Virus record (IMG/VR): IMGVR_UViG_3300044613_002904
Span: 1-29,059 of that record
Strand: one strand, 5' to 3'
DNA length: 29,059 bases
From: a virus
Shown here: one piece after another, positions 21,800 through 28,508 of the stretch
How positions within the stretch are numbered: the stretch's first letter is position 1
Layout: the number at the start of each line of letters is the position of its first letter
The notes under the pieces: generated by a model
What the model was told of the DNA's origin: nothing
Seen by the model: the letters and a program-made list of their open reading frames with translations, nothing else
The model's database searches: none
Program-made: the position numbers and the translations under genes

Positions 21800-23020
21800 T
21801 TATCTTAAAACTTGTCGTCGTGCAAACTGACCAATGGCTTCCAGTCCAAGATTTACATCAATATCAGATCTGCGTTTGGCTTCTTCATAATCTGAAGATC
21901 CTCTTTCAGCTGGTGAGCCACCACCGAATGGAAATATTGGAGGTATTCTTGGTTTTGGGGTCTCGGGTTTTGGTCTAACAGGTCTAGGAGGTCTTCCAGT
22001 TCCTTCGCCAGTTCTTTCACCTGTACGAGTTTTAGTGCGGTTGCGTGTTTCACCACTAGTTTCTGTTTTTGTTTCAGTTCTAGTACGTGTTTCAGTTGAC
22101 CCATCGGTTCTTGTACGAGTATCAAACTTGGTTTCTTTTTCTACACCAGTATCGGTAATAGATTCATCGCCAGTTTTGGTATCTGTTTTAGTATTTGGTT
22201 TTGGTTCAACTTCTGGCTTTGGTTCAACTTCTGGAATGCGTGGCTTTGGTTCAACCTTTGGTTTTGGTTCAAATTCTGGAACCTTTGGTGCTGGCTCAAC
22301 TTTTGGTTTTGGTTCAAATTCTGGAGTTTTGGGACTTGGTTCAACTTTTGGTGGTGTTTTTGGATTTGGTTGAACAGGAACTTCTGGAGGAGCAGGAGGT
22401 CTTGTGGGTGGAGCTTTTGGTTCAACAATAGGAGTTGAAGGAATTTCAACAGGTATTTCTGGAATAGTTTCAGGAACAATGGGTCTTGTAGTAGGAGGAG
22501 CTGGTGGAGCCATTGTTCCAGCAACTACTTTAGTTGCATTTGCTTCAGCTTGTTGCGCAGCATCAACCGCAGCCTGTGTAATTATATCACTATCAATTGC
22601 TCCAGTATCTTTTATTATTGCATCAATTAAAGCGTCGCCACGCAAACCATTTTCAAGATGTTTGGCAGCAACTTGTTGTGCTTTTTTTAATGCCTCTCTT
22701 GAAGCAGTTTCTGCAGCAGATGCAACTCCACTTTCGGCACCCTTTACCGCACCACCAACAACTCTTTCACCTGCTCCTTCCATTCCGCGAACTGCAGCTT
22801 TTTCTGCTGCACCCATACCACGAGTAGCAGCTTTTTCTGCTGCTATTTCAGCAGCACTTAAACCTTTTTCTGCAGCTTTTACTGCACCTCTAACAAGTGT
22901 TCCCACGTATTCAAATAAATTATAATGATTTCCCTCTGATTGAGGAGAGACATTACCATTTAATTGATCATTAAAACGATTTTCTAAAATAGTTTTAATT
23001 ATTGCGGGAAGCTTTTTCAT
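21800..23020 (-). CDS. Low-complexity virion-type protein, 406 aa
   Basis: A 406-residue protein of strongly biased composition. Residues 40-170 are an Ala-rich helical region (for example SAAEIAAEKAATRGMGAAEK). Residues 171-276 are Pro-rich, with a repeat of the form PKxPEFEPKPKVEP. Residues 296-340 are Thr/Arg-rich (TRTRTDGSTETRTRTETK). The end is Pro-rich then helical. Such Ala/Pro-rich proteins are typical of virion internal or tail linker proteins, but no family is recognised. The start is ATG at 23020, preceded by TAAATAAATA that includes the upstream stop. Confidence 0.65.
   Translation of the reverse strand: MKKLPAIIKTILENRFNDQLNGNVSPQSEGNHYNLFEYVGTLVRGAVKAAEKGLSAAEIAAEKAATRGMGAAEKAAVRGMEGAGERVVGGAVKGAESGVASAAETASREALKKAQQVAAKHLENGLRGDALIDAIIKDTGAIDSDIITQAAVDAAQQAEANATKVVAGTMAPPAPPTTRPIVPETIPEIPVEIPSTPIVEPKAPPTRPPAPPEVPVQPNPKTPPKVEPSPKTPEFEPKPKVEPAPKVPEFEPKPKVEPKPRIPEVEPKPEVEPKPNTKTDTKTGDESITDTGVEKETKFDTRTRTDGSTETRTRTETKTETSGETRNRTKTRTGERTGEGTGRPPRPVRPKPETPKPRIPPIFPFGGGSPAERGSSDYEEAKRRSDIDVNLGLEAIGQFARRQVLR
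22193..22357 (-). repeat. Degenerate tandem repeat encoding PKxPEFEPKPKVEP units
   Basis: On the plus strand this appears as recurring blocks of GGTTTTGGTTCAA spaced by about 18 to 36 bases. It encodes residues 222-276 of the 406-residue protein, with about four degenerate copies. Confidence 0.7.
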
Positions 23021-23036
23021 GTATTATATACTTTTT

Positions 23037-25058
23037 TTATTTATTTAACCAACCCAAGAAACTGCTTGCTTTATCACCAACAAATTTTGCTCCAGGAATA
23101 TTTTCTTTGGTCCAGTCTATTGCTGCAGTAGTTGCAGTTTCAACTGCTTCTCCACTTTTATCAAGCCAATCTCCCGATCTACCAGTCATTGCGTCCAGTC
23201 CGCGTGCAGCAAGAGCATAACCACCTTCTTGTTTTTCCAATTCAGCGTTAGCTGCATTTCCCATTGCAATTTGTTGTCTTTTGCGGAACTCGGGATCTTT
23301 CATCTTTTTAGCAAATTCTTCTGCTTCTTCTGCAGATGCAAATCCTTTTTCAAGATCTCTTGAGCGAGCTGTTTTTGCTTCTTCGGCAGTTTTTGCAGCA
23401 GCCTTAGATGCCTCTTCTGTTGAAGACACACCTTTTCTTTGATTGGCCGTCAACAAATTTGCAACTTTTTGCATTCCAGATCTTTGAAGATCTGACAATC
23501 CTGATGCTTCGCTAGCTTTATCTATAAGTCTACCAGCAACATATCCACCAGCAATTGCAGCATTTGTACCTGCACTTGCCGCCATAGGTGCTAAGGATGC
23601 GGCACTTCCAATAAGTGCAGAATCGGTTCTACCAAAACCTACTGCTTTTGCAGTTTCTGATGCAGTAGCATCTGCAGCCATCATACCTGCTACATCTAAA
23701 CCTATTTTACCTATTTTACCAGCAACTGCTTTTCCAGTAGATTTTGGAGATACTACTTTACCATCAGCAGTGCTATAGGAACCAGCTTTTGGTGCTACTT
23801 CAGCTGAGGCTGGTGGCTCTCCAAATGAAGCTTGCATTGGAGTATTTTTGGCACGTTGAATTCCGGCTTGGCTATTTGGATTTTGTCTTCCACCAACTCT
23901 TGGGAACGTTTCACTTGGTTTACCAGATGCTTCAAAATCAATTGGATTTGTTACGTATTCTGCGGCAGTTGCTGGACTGACACTTCTTGTATTAAATTGA
24001 CCAGAAGTTTTAAATTCAGCAGGGGTTTCAATAGCTGCATTAGGACCTTCAAAGGACATTGGGTTTCCTGTTTTTTGTGCCATACGGGCACGCAAAGCAT
24101 CTCGTCCCATTGCTGATCTTTCGGCAACAGAAGGTGCACCTTTCTTAGGTGTAACAATTTTACCTTCACGAGTGCTGTATGATCCGGGTTCAATAACAGG
24201 TTCACTCACTTTTGGTGCTGGTTTTGGTGCTTCTCCAGTTTTTGGTGCTGGTTTTGGTGCTTCTCCAGCCTTGGGAGCTTCTGCAGCTTTTGGGGCTTCA
24301 GCTGGTTTGGATGAAGTTCCTCTTTGACGGTTTGCCCATTCAATGGCTTTATTTCCAGCATATAAACCACCACCGATACCTAAAGCAAGAAGTTTGGGAT
24401 CCATGCTCCACTGAGCGTCTTTTCCTCCAGCTGGCTTAGCTGGAGCAGCTGCTGTTGGCTTTGGAGATACAGAAATTGGACGACCATCTTCATCTGTCAA
24501 TCCCATTCCAGATTTTGTAACATTTGTTGGAAGTGCGGTTGCTTTTCCTGTATTGTCTGCGGTTTGTTGTGTTTGTTTAACTTCTCGTGCTGTTGGAACT
24601 GCACTTGCTGTCCCAGAACCGCCTGATGTTTGTTTTACTGGTGGTTTAGCTGGTGCTTTTGCAGGCTGAGATCCTGCGGCCCTCGCAGCTTTTCTTCTTT
24701 CTTGTTCACCTTTTAATTCTCTATATTCAGCCGATTGTTTATCATCGGAAATCTCTGCACCAAAAAGGCCAGTCTTTTTAAGATTTCTCATTCGGCTTTC
24801 AATTTCTCTATCGCCGGCTTCGCTATCTGCAATAGCTGGACCACCCGAGCTTTGAGACCAAGATTTATTAGCATTTACGGTACCACCAGTCCAATCGACC
24901 ATTTTATCAGAATCACCCATACCAGATCCGCTTTGACGTTTTTCAGTGCCATATTTTGGAGTAGCTTCATGTAAATCTTTCATCATGGCTTCAAGAACAT
25001 TGACTTGTTCTTGAAGTTGTTCGGCGCGGTGTCTGTATAAGTTTGTTATGTGGTTCAT
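23037..25058 (-). CDS. Large virion-type protein with shared N-terminal coiled coil, 673 aa
   Basis: A 673-residue protein. Residues 1-27 (MNHITNLYRHRAEQLQEQ...) are nearly the same module as the start of the protein at 4158-4802. Residues about 230-290 are Ala/Pro/Lys repeats (EAPKAGEAPKPAPK). A short element, GSYST-x-x-GK-V/I-V-x-PK, occurs twice (about 290 and 425). Residues about 440-515 are Ala/Gly-rich and may insert in a membrane (SAASLAPMAASAGTNAAIAG), followed by a charged helical region and a C-terminus WLNK. I infer an internal or ejected virion protein. It sits between two other low-complexity genes with late-type promoters. Confidence 0.65.
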   Translation of the reverse strand: MNHITNLYRHRAEQLQEQVNVLEAMMKDLHEATPKYGTEKRQSGSGMGDSDKMVDWTGGTVNANKSWSQSSGGPAIADSEAGDREIESRMRNLKKTGLFGAEISDDKQSAEYRELKGEQERRKAARAAGSQPAKAPAKPPVKQTSGGSGTASAVPTAREVKQTQQTADNTGKATALPTNVTKSGMGLTDEDGRPISVSPKPTAAAPAKPAGGKDAQWSMDPKLLALGIGGGLYAGNKAIEWANRQRGTSSKPAEAPKAAEAPKAGEAPKPAPKTGEAPKPAPKVSEPVIEPGSYSTREGKIVTPKKGAPSVAERSAMGRDALRARMAQKTGNPMSFEGPNAAIETPAEFKTSGQFNTRSVSPATAAEYVTNPIDFEASGKPSETFPRVGGRQNPNSQAGIQRAKNTPMQASFGEPPASAEVAPKAGSYSTADGKVVSPKSTGKAVAGKIGKIGLDVAGMMAADATASETAKAVGFGRTDSALIGSAASLAPMAASAGTNAAIAGGYVAGRLIDKASEASGLSDLQRSGMQKVANLLTANQRKGVSSTEEASKAAAKTAEEAKTARSRDLEKGFASAEEAEEFAKKMKDPEFRKRQQIAMGNAANAELEKQEGGYALAARGLDAMTGRSGDWLDKSGEAVETATTAAIDWTKENIPGAKFVGDKASSFLGWLNK
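24211..24268 (-). repeat. 30-bp tandem direct repeat in coding sequence
   Basis: Two exact 28-base copies (24211-24238 and 24241-24268) at a 30-base period encode the EAPKPAPKTG-type repeat of the 673-residue protein. Confidence 0.9.
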
Positions 25059-25074
25059 GATTTATCCTGTTTAT

Positions 25075-26523
25075 TTAGGCCATGCTTTCGTTGCTGCCAG
25101 TTAATGAATTCTTTTGTTTTTGTTTTTCTGCACGTAATGCGAGATTGGCATCTTTAATCTTTTCTCCTCTAGCTTTCAAAGCCAGAGTACGTTCTCTAGT
25201 ACCTTCTGCGCCAATGCCGCTTGTAGATATTCCTCTTGCCTTGGCCACATCGGTTTCAAGATCAACTATTTTATTTTTATCTTCCAATGAAGAAACTCTT
25301 TTAGTGACATCTTTACCAGTCATTGTAGGCTCTGATGTAGGAGTTTCAGTAGGAGTCTTTGTTGCTGGTTTAATCTGTCCATAATCACTTACAAGTTTAT
25401 TTGATTCTGCAGTTTTGTCTGAAAAACTTTCTGGGGGAGTAGAAAGAGGAGAAACATTTAATTCTCTGCCATTTACCAAACCACTTGTTCCGGGTTCAAC
25501 GGTTGGGTTGGCAATTAATGGTGAAATTTCATTTGCTTTTGGCTTTGAAACCAAATCCATTCTTGGTTGAGTTGTTGGTTCATTGGTATTTGCCAACATA
25601 TCAAAAATACCCTCTTTAACAAAACTTAAACTTGTTGTATCTTTGGGAATTAAACCATATAAAGTTTTATTCTTGGGTTTTTTTGAATACAAACTCAATA
25701 TGTTTGATGGTTGCATTGATTGTGGTAAATCAATATTTAAATTTGTATAATTTGTTGGCGATCCTGGTTGCAATCTATGGAAAGTCTGAACATCATCTCT
25801 GGAAATAGCATCGTATTCTCTTCCAGTTGCAGTATAAAAATCACCTCGGGTTGTTTTGTAGAATGGAGAAATTTTTTGTGGGTTAGCCTTGGCCCACGCT
25901 TCTCTTGAAATGTCTGCTACTTTTTCTACAGGCATTTCTTCATATGAAGTCAATCTGGCTTCTTTTTGACTTACATCAGCTCCAGTTTCTTTTTCTGCAT
26001 CAAATCTTTGTCTTGCTTCAATTCCTGAACGGGTTTTGATTGCAGCTGCTTTATCTTTAGATTGTTGGCTTTGTTGTCCATAGCCATAAATTTTGGGATC
26101 ACGTTCACTTTGTCCTGACATGATTTTATACATTAATAGTTCTGCACTATCTTTGGCCGAAAGATCTTTTGGATCTTTTCCAGCAACATTAGATAAAACT
26201 TTACCATAATGCTTTTCTGCATATTCTGTGTTTTCTTGCAAAGATCTAAAAGCATTGCCATCAATATTTTTACCATGAGCAGGAGTATTTGGTGTGCCCT
26301 TTGAATTGGCATTCTGTCCAGAAACAATTGCTTGACTGATATTGTTTAATGATGTAATATTGGGATTGTAATCTGACTGCTTATAAGTCTTTTTCTGTTC
26401 CAAAATGTTTTTGGCACTGGAAAGAATGTCTGAAGGCTTAGAAGCTGGGGCAGTGGGAGAATGAGGTTTTCCCATAAAATCCTTGACTTCCCAATAAAAT
26501 TGTCGATTTTGCTTATTATCCAT
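25075..26523 (-). CDS. Virion-type protein, 482 aa
   Basis: A 482-residue protein rich in S, T, P, K and Q. The N-terminal motif NRQFYWEVKDFMGKPH is a short conserved-looking start; the remainder is mostly disordered with helical segments, and a Pro/Thr-rich linker near 385-400 (ATKTPTETPTSEPT). No enzymatic motif is seen. Its stop TAA is the first half of the late core for the next gene. TCTAAATA lies nine bases before its own ATG, leaving a leader of about four bases. Confidence 0.65.
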   Translation of the reverse strand: MDNKQNRQFYWEVKDFMGKPHSPTAPASKPSDILSSAKNILEQKKTYKQSDYNPNITSLNNISQAIVSGQNANSKGTPNTPAHGKNIDGNAFRSLQENTEYAEKHYGKVLSNVAGKDPKDLSAKDSAELLMYKIMSGQSERDPKIYGYGQQSQQSKDKAAAIKTRSGIEARQRFDAEKETGADVSQKEARLTSYEEMPVEKVADISREAWAKANPQKISPFYKTTRGDFYTATGREYDAISRDDVQTFHRLQPGSPTNYTNLNIDLPQSMQPSNILSLYSKKPKNKTLYGLIPKDTTSLSFVKEGIFDMLANTNEPTTQPRMDLVSKPKANEISPLIANPTVEPGTSGLVNGRELNVSPLSTPPESFSDKTAESNKLVSDYGQIKPATKTPTETPTSEPTMTGKDVTKRVSSLEDKNKIVDLETDVAKARGISTSGIGAEGTRERTLALKARGEKIKDANLALRAEKQKQKNSLTGSNESMA

Positions 26524-26532
26524 GATATGAAA

Positions 26533-26540
26533 TATTTAGA
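26533..26540 (-). promoter_or_regulatory. T4-like late promoter, TCTAAATA
   Basis: Minus-strand TCTAAATA, nine bases from the ATG at 26523. It lies head-to-head with the plus-strand core at 26545. Confidence 0.45.
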
Positions 26541-26544
26541 TTTA

Positions 26545-26552
26545 CATAAATA
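26545..26552 (+). promoter_or_regulatory. T4-like late promoter, CATAAATA (plus strand)
   Basis: CATAAATA followed by ten bases (including AAAGG) and the ATG at 26563. It gives a short leader with a possible ribosome-binding site. Confidence 0.5.
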
Positions 26553-26562
26553 CTTAAAAGGT

Positions 26563-27057
26563 ATGAAGAAACAGGTACTCTTGTTAAACCAAGATAATAC
26601 GCCCCTGAATATCATTACCGTTAGTAAAGCCTATAAACTTATGACCAGAGACAAAGTTTGGGTCGATGACTCAAACGATTGTTATGAACTTTTATCAATT
26701 TCTAAAATTGTTAAAATTCCAAAAATATTGATTTTAAAATATTATGTGAAATTGCCTTACAAAAAGGCTGCACCATCAAGACAAAATATTCTTCGAAGAG
26801 ATCAATATTGCTGCCAATATTGTGGTACGGATTTAACCAATAAAGATGCTACTGTGGATCACGTAACACCAAGATCTAAAGGTGGGGCTTCTTCTTGGGT
26901 TAATATGGTGGCAGCATGTAGAAAATGCAATCTTGATAAGGGCAATAGAACTCCCAAAGAAGCGAAAATGGAACTCAAAACAAAACCTAAAGAGCCATCT
27001 TATGGTTTTCTATTTGAAAACATGCTAATTACTTTTAGAAAGAAAAAAGATGCCTAA
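26563..27057 (+). CDS. HNH endonuclease (164 aa)
   Basis: A HNH-family protein with the full architecture: N-terminal VLLLNQDNTPLNIITV module, then CxxC (84-87), DH at 99-100 (catalytic His), N114, and CRKCN at 119-123. This N-terminal module plus HNH is a common bacterial and phage family. I start at the ATG at 26563, which follows AAAGG and begins the conserved module; in-frame ATGs at 26461 and 26527 would add an unrelated leader overlapping the divergent gene. Its end overlaps the next start by eight bases. Role could be DNA packaging, recombination or homing; not decidable here. Confidence 0.88.
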   Translation: MKKQVLLLNQDNTPLNIITVSKAYKLMTRDKVWVDDSNDCYELLSISKIVKIPKILILKYYVKLPYKKAAPSRQNILRRDQYCCQYCGTDLTNKDATVDHVTPRSKGGASSWVNMVAACRKCNLDKGNRTPKEAKMELKTKPKEPSYGFLFENMLITFRKKKDA

Positions 27058-27352
27058 TTATTCATTTGTCTGTGAATCGTGTGACCATAAATTTGAAGTT
27101 TTTTTAAAAATGAGCGAATGCGACAATCCGTTAAAGGAAAAGTGCCCCAGCTGCAACAAAAAGAAAATTGTCAAAGACTGGACTGAACAAAAAAATTCTA
27201 TTGCCATGGACACCACTTTGACCCCCAGCAAAGTTAACGGTAGTGCATGGAAAGAAGTAATTGATAAAATTAAAGGTAGTGGTCAAGTTCCAAAGAGATT
27301 TCACGAAAGACTGGACAACTCTGGAAGAAATGCTGGCCGTTACGTTCGTTAA
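27050..27352 (+). CDS. FmdB-like zinc-ribbon protein, 100 aa
   Basis: The N-terminus MPNYSFVCESCDHKFEVFL followed by CPSC matches the FmdB-type zinc ribbon (C8xxC11 and C32xxC35), a small domain proposed to act in regulation. The C-terminal 60 residues are charged and unrecognised. Such proteins are frequent in phages, with unknown function. It is coupled to the HNH gene by an eight-base overlap and meets the converging resolvase gene in a shared TTAA. Confidence 0.8.
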   Translation: MPNYSFVCESCDHKFEVFLKMSECDNPLKEKCPSCNKKKIVKDWTEQKNSIAMDTTLTPSKVNGSAWKEVIDKIKGSGQVPKRFHERLDNSGRNAGRYVR

Positions 27353-27897
27353 TTTTTGGTCTGAATCATTGCCTTCAGAATATAATAACTGTCGATAACG
27401 TCCGTAACAGGATTACTCAAAGTTTTCTGATCAAAGACCGACAAAAGATCGGTCTTTGTTTCTTTGGTGAAGGCTTCATACATTGCCTGTTTATCAGCGT
27501 TACCTTTGCCCGTAGCGCATTTCTTGACTCTGGATGGCTCAATGATGGTCACGGGAATGGCGAGCTTATAGAGCTTGTGCTTAAGGATTCCCATGTTCTC
27601 TGCCAAATTGAATACACGGCCTTTAGACCCAAAAGAATAGCCTTCTACGGCAACCTCTGAGGCCCCAATACAAAGATTGATGGCCCAGTCAGATATGCTG
27701 TCAAATCTGTCCACATCAATATGATATTCCTGAAAAGATTCCCCTGTAATATTTGGAGCAATTTTATCAGCATATTTCTTTGTATTGGTCAAATAATAAA
27801 AGAAACAATTTTCAAATTTAAATTCCCTACGTTCATCATAAAGACAAAGACAGGGGCAGGTTATAGAGTAATCAATGCCGATTAACATATGGAACAT
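27349..27897 (-). CDS. RuvC-like Holliday junction resolvase
   Basis: A 182-residue RNase H-fold protein. Acidic catalytic positions are visible: D9 (LIGIDYS), E85 (VAVEGYSFGSKG), and D166/D169 near the C-terminus (PVTDVIDSYYI). The segment EPSRVKKCATGKGNADKQAM is typical of the RuvC-like resolvases of marine phages. The enzyme would cut branched DNA before packaging or in recombination. Start is ATG at 27897; the in-frame ATG at 27888, which begins LIGIDYS, is an alternative that fits the late promoter at 27901-27908 better (a leader of about seven bases instead of none). Confidence 0.85.
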   Translation of the reverse strand: MFHMLIGIDYSITCPCLCLYDERREFKFENCFFYYLTNTKKYADKIAPNITGESFQEYHIDVDRFDSISDWAINLCIGASEVAVEGYSFGSKGRVFNLAENMGILKHKLYKLAIPVTIIEPSRVKKCATGKGNADKQAMYEAFTKETKTDLLSVFDQKTLSNPVTDVIDSYYILKAMIQTKN

Positions 27898-27900
27898 ATA

Positions 27901-27908
27901 TATTTATA
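27901..27908 (-). promoter_or_regulatory. T4-like late promoter, perfect TATAAATA
   Basis: Minus-strand TATAAATA three bases from the ATG at 27897 and twelve bases from the ATG at 27888. The predicted +1 falls inside the first ATG, which favours the second as the start. Confidence 0.65.
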
Positions 27909-27915
27909 CCTTGGT

Positions 27916-27999
27916 CAGAAGTGGTGGTTCCTTAGCAGTCTGATGAAATATACTTCGACCATTCCAAAAGGACTGCGTGGAATACCCACCACCTCTGCC
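27916..27999 (-). ncRNA. Long-stem structured RNA or 5' leader (candidate)
   Basis: A 12-bp stem closes this element (27986-27997 with 27916-27927), continued inward by GGAA/TTCC and the 6-bp stem GACTGC/GCAGTC (27971-27976 with 27935-27940), with a loop of about 30 bases. One pair is G:U on the minus strand but A:C on the plus strand, which favours transcription from the minus strand. A late core CATAAATA lies five bases before the predicted minus-strand start at 27999. It could be a separate small RNA or an untranslated leader of the resolvase gene. Confidence 0.45.
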
Positions 28000-28004
28000 T
28001 AAAA

Positions 28005-28012
28005 TATTTATG
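28005..28012 (-). promoter_or_regulatory. T4-like late promoter, CATAAATA
   Basis: Minus-strand CATAAATA with a five-base gap to the first base of the structured element. No reading frame begins here. Confidence 0.5.
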
Positions 28013-28013
28013 T

Positions 28014-28044
28014 AAAAATTCCACCCTTGTGGGGTGGAATTTTT
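28014..28044 (-). terminator. Bidirectional rho-independent terminator
   Basis: AAAAATTCCACCC (28014-28026) pairs with GGGTGGAATTTTT (28032-28044) over 13 bp with a five-base loop. It ends the HNH gene on the minus strand and could also end a plus-strand transcript. Confidence 0.92.
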
Positions 28045-28048
28045 TATT

Positions 28049-28384
28049 TTACTTTTGTTTTAAATGATGTGTTTCAAAATGACAATTTGCACATAATAAA
28101 TCACATTTATCTAATTCTTTTTTAGTCTTTTCCCAAGAATGTGGCATTCCTTTGTGAGACAAACCAAAATCTTTTTCATTTGGATCTCTATGATGAAATT
28201 GAAGTGCTCCTGCACACTTACTGTATCCACAAGTTTGACATTTTCCACCTTTATACTCTATGCATTTTTGTTTTCTTCTTTGGCGATAAATTGTAACAGC
28301 ACACCCATTACATAAAGATTTTCTATGTCCGTTTTTACGATTATAGATAAAAGATCTATCACATCTAGTACATATTGTATTCAT
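28049..28384 (-). CDS. HNH endonuclease with N-terminal zinc ribbon, 111 aa
   Basis: I place the start at the ATG at 28384 (MNTICTRCDRSF), because ACTAAATA lies exactly five bases upstream; an upstream ATG at 28420 is in frame but would cross this promoter. An N-terminal zinc ribbon (C5xxC8...C25xxC28) precedes the HNH domain with CxxC (49-52), FHHRDP (63-68, catalytic His) and CANCHFETH (98-106). The HNH part is clearly of the same type as the protein at 1162-1500. It lies beside tRNA-Asn, as its paralogue lies beside tRNA-Glu. Confidence 0.85.
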   Translation of the reverse strand: MNTICTRCDRSFIYNRKNGHRKSLCNGCAVTIYRQRRKQKCIEYKGGKCQTCGYSKCAGALQFHHRDPNEKDFGLSHKGMPHSWEKTKKELDKCDLLCANCHFETHHLKQK

Positions 28385-28389
28385 ACTAT

Positions 28390-28397
28390 TATTTAGT
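28390..28397 (-). promoter_or_regulatory. T4-like late promoter, ACTAAATA
   Basis: Minus-strand ACTAAATA, five bases (ATAGT), then the ATG at 28384, the recurring leaderless geometry. Confidence 0.55.
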
Positions 28398-28428
28398 ATT
28401 AGCACGCTATGTACTGCCACAAATTAAA

Positions 28429-28500
28429 CTGGAGCGACAGGATTCGAACCTGTAACCAATCCGTTAACAGCGGATTGCACCACCGTTGTGCTACGCTCCA
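28429..28500 (-). tRNA. tRNA-Asn(GUU)
   Basis: Minus strand. Acceptor TGGAGCG (28500-28494) pairs perfectly with CGCTCCA (28436-28430), discriminator G. The anticodon stem ATCCG/CGGAT holds loop CTGTTAA with anticodon GTT, and the T arm is CAGG-TTCGAAT-CCTG. CCA is not encoded. The ribonucleotide reductase gene ends eight bases upstream. Confidence 0.93.
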
Positions 28501-28508
28501 TAAAAGGA

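Noticed and set aside
22035-24440. Plus-strand open frames across the low-complexity virion genes
   Set aside because: They are antisense products of biased repeats (poly-Val/Leu/Gly patterns), typical shadow frames.
27935-27976. CTGATGA on the plus strand resembles a hammerhead ribozyme core
   Set aside because: The needed GAAA segment and stem II are absent, and the surrounding helices are better explained by a long-stem element on the minus strand.
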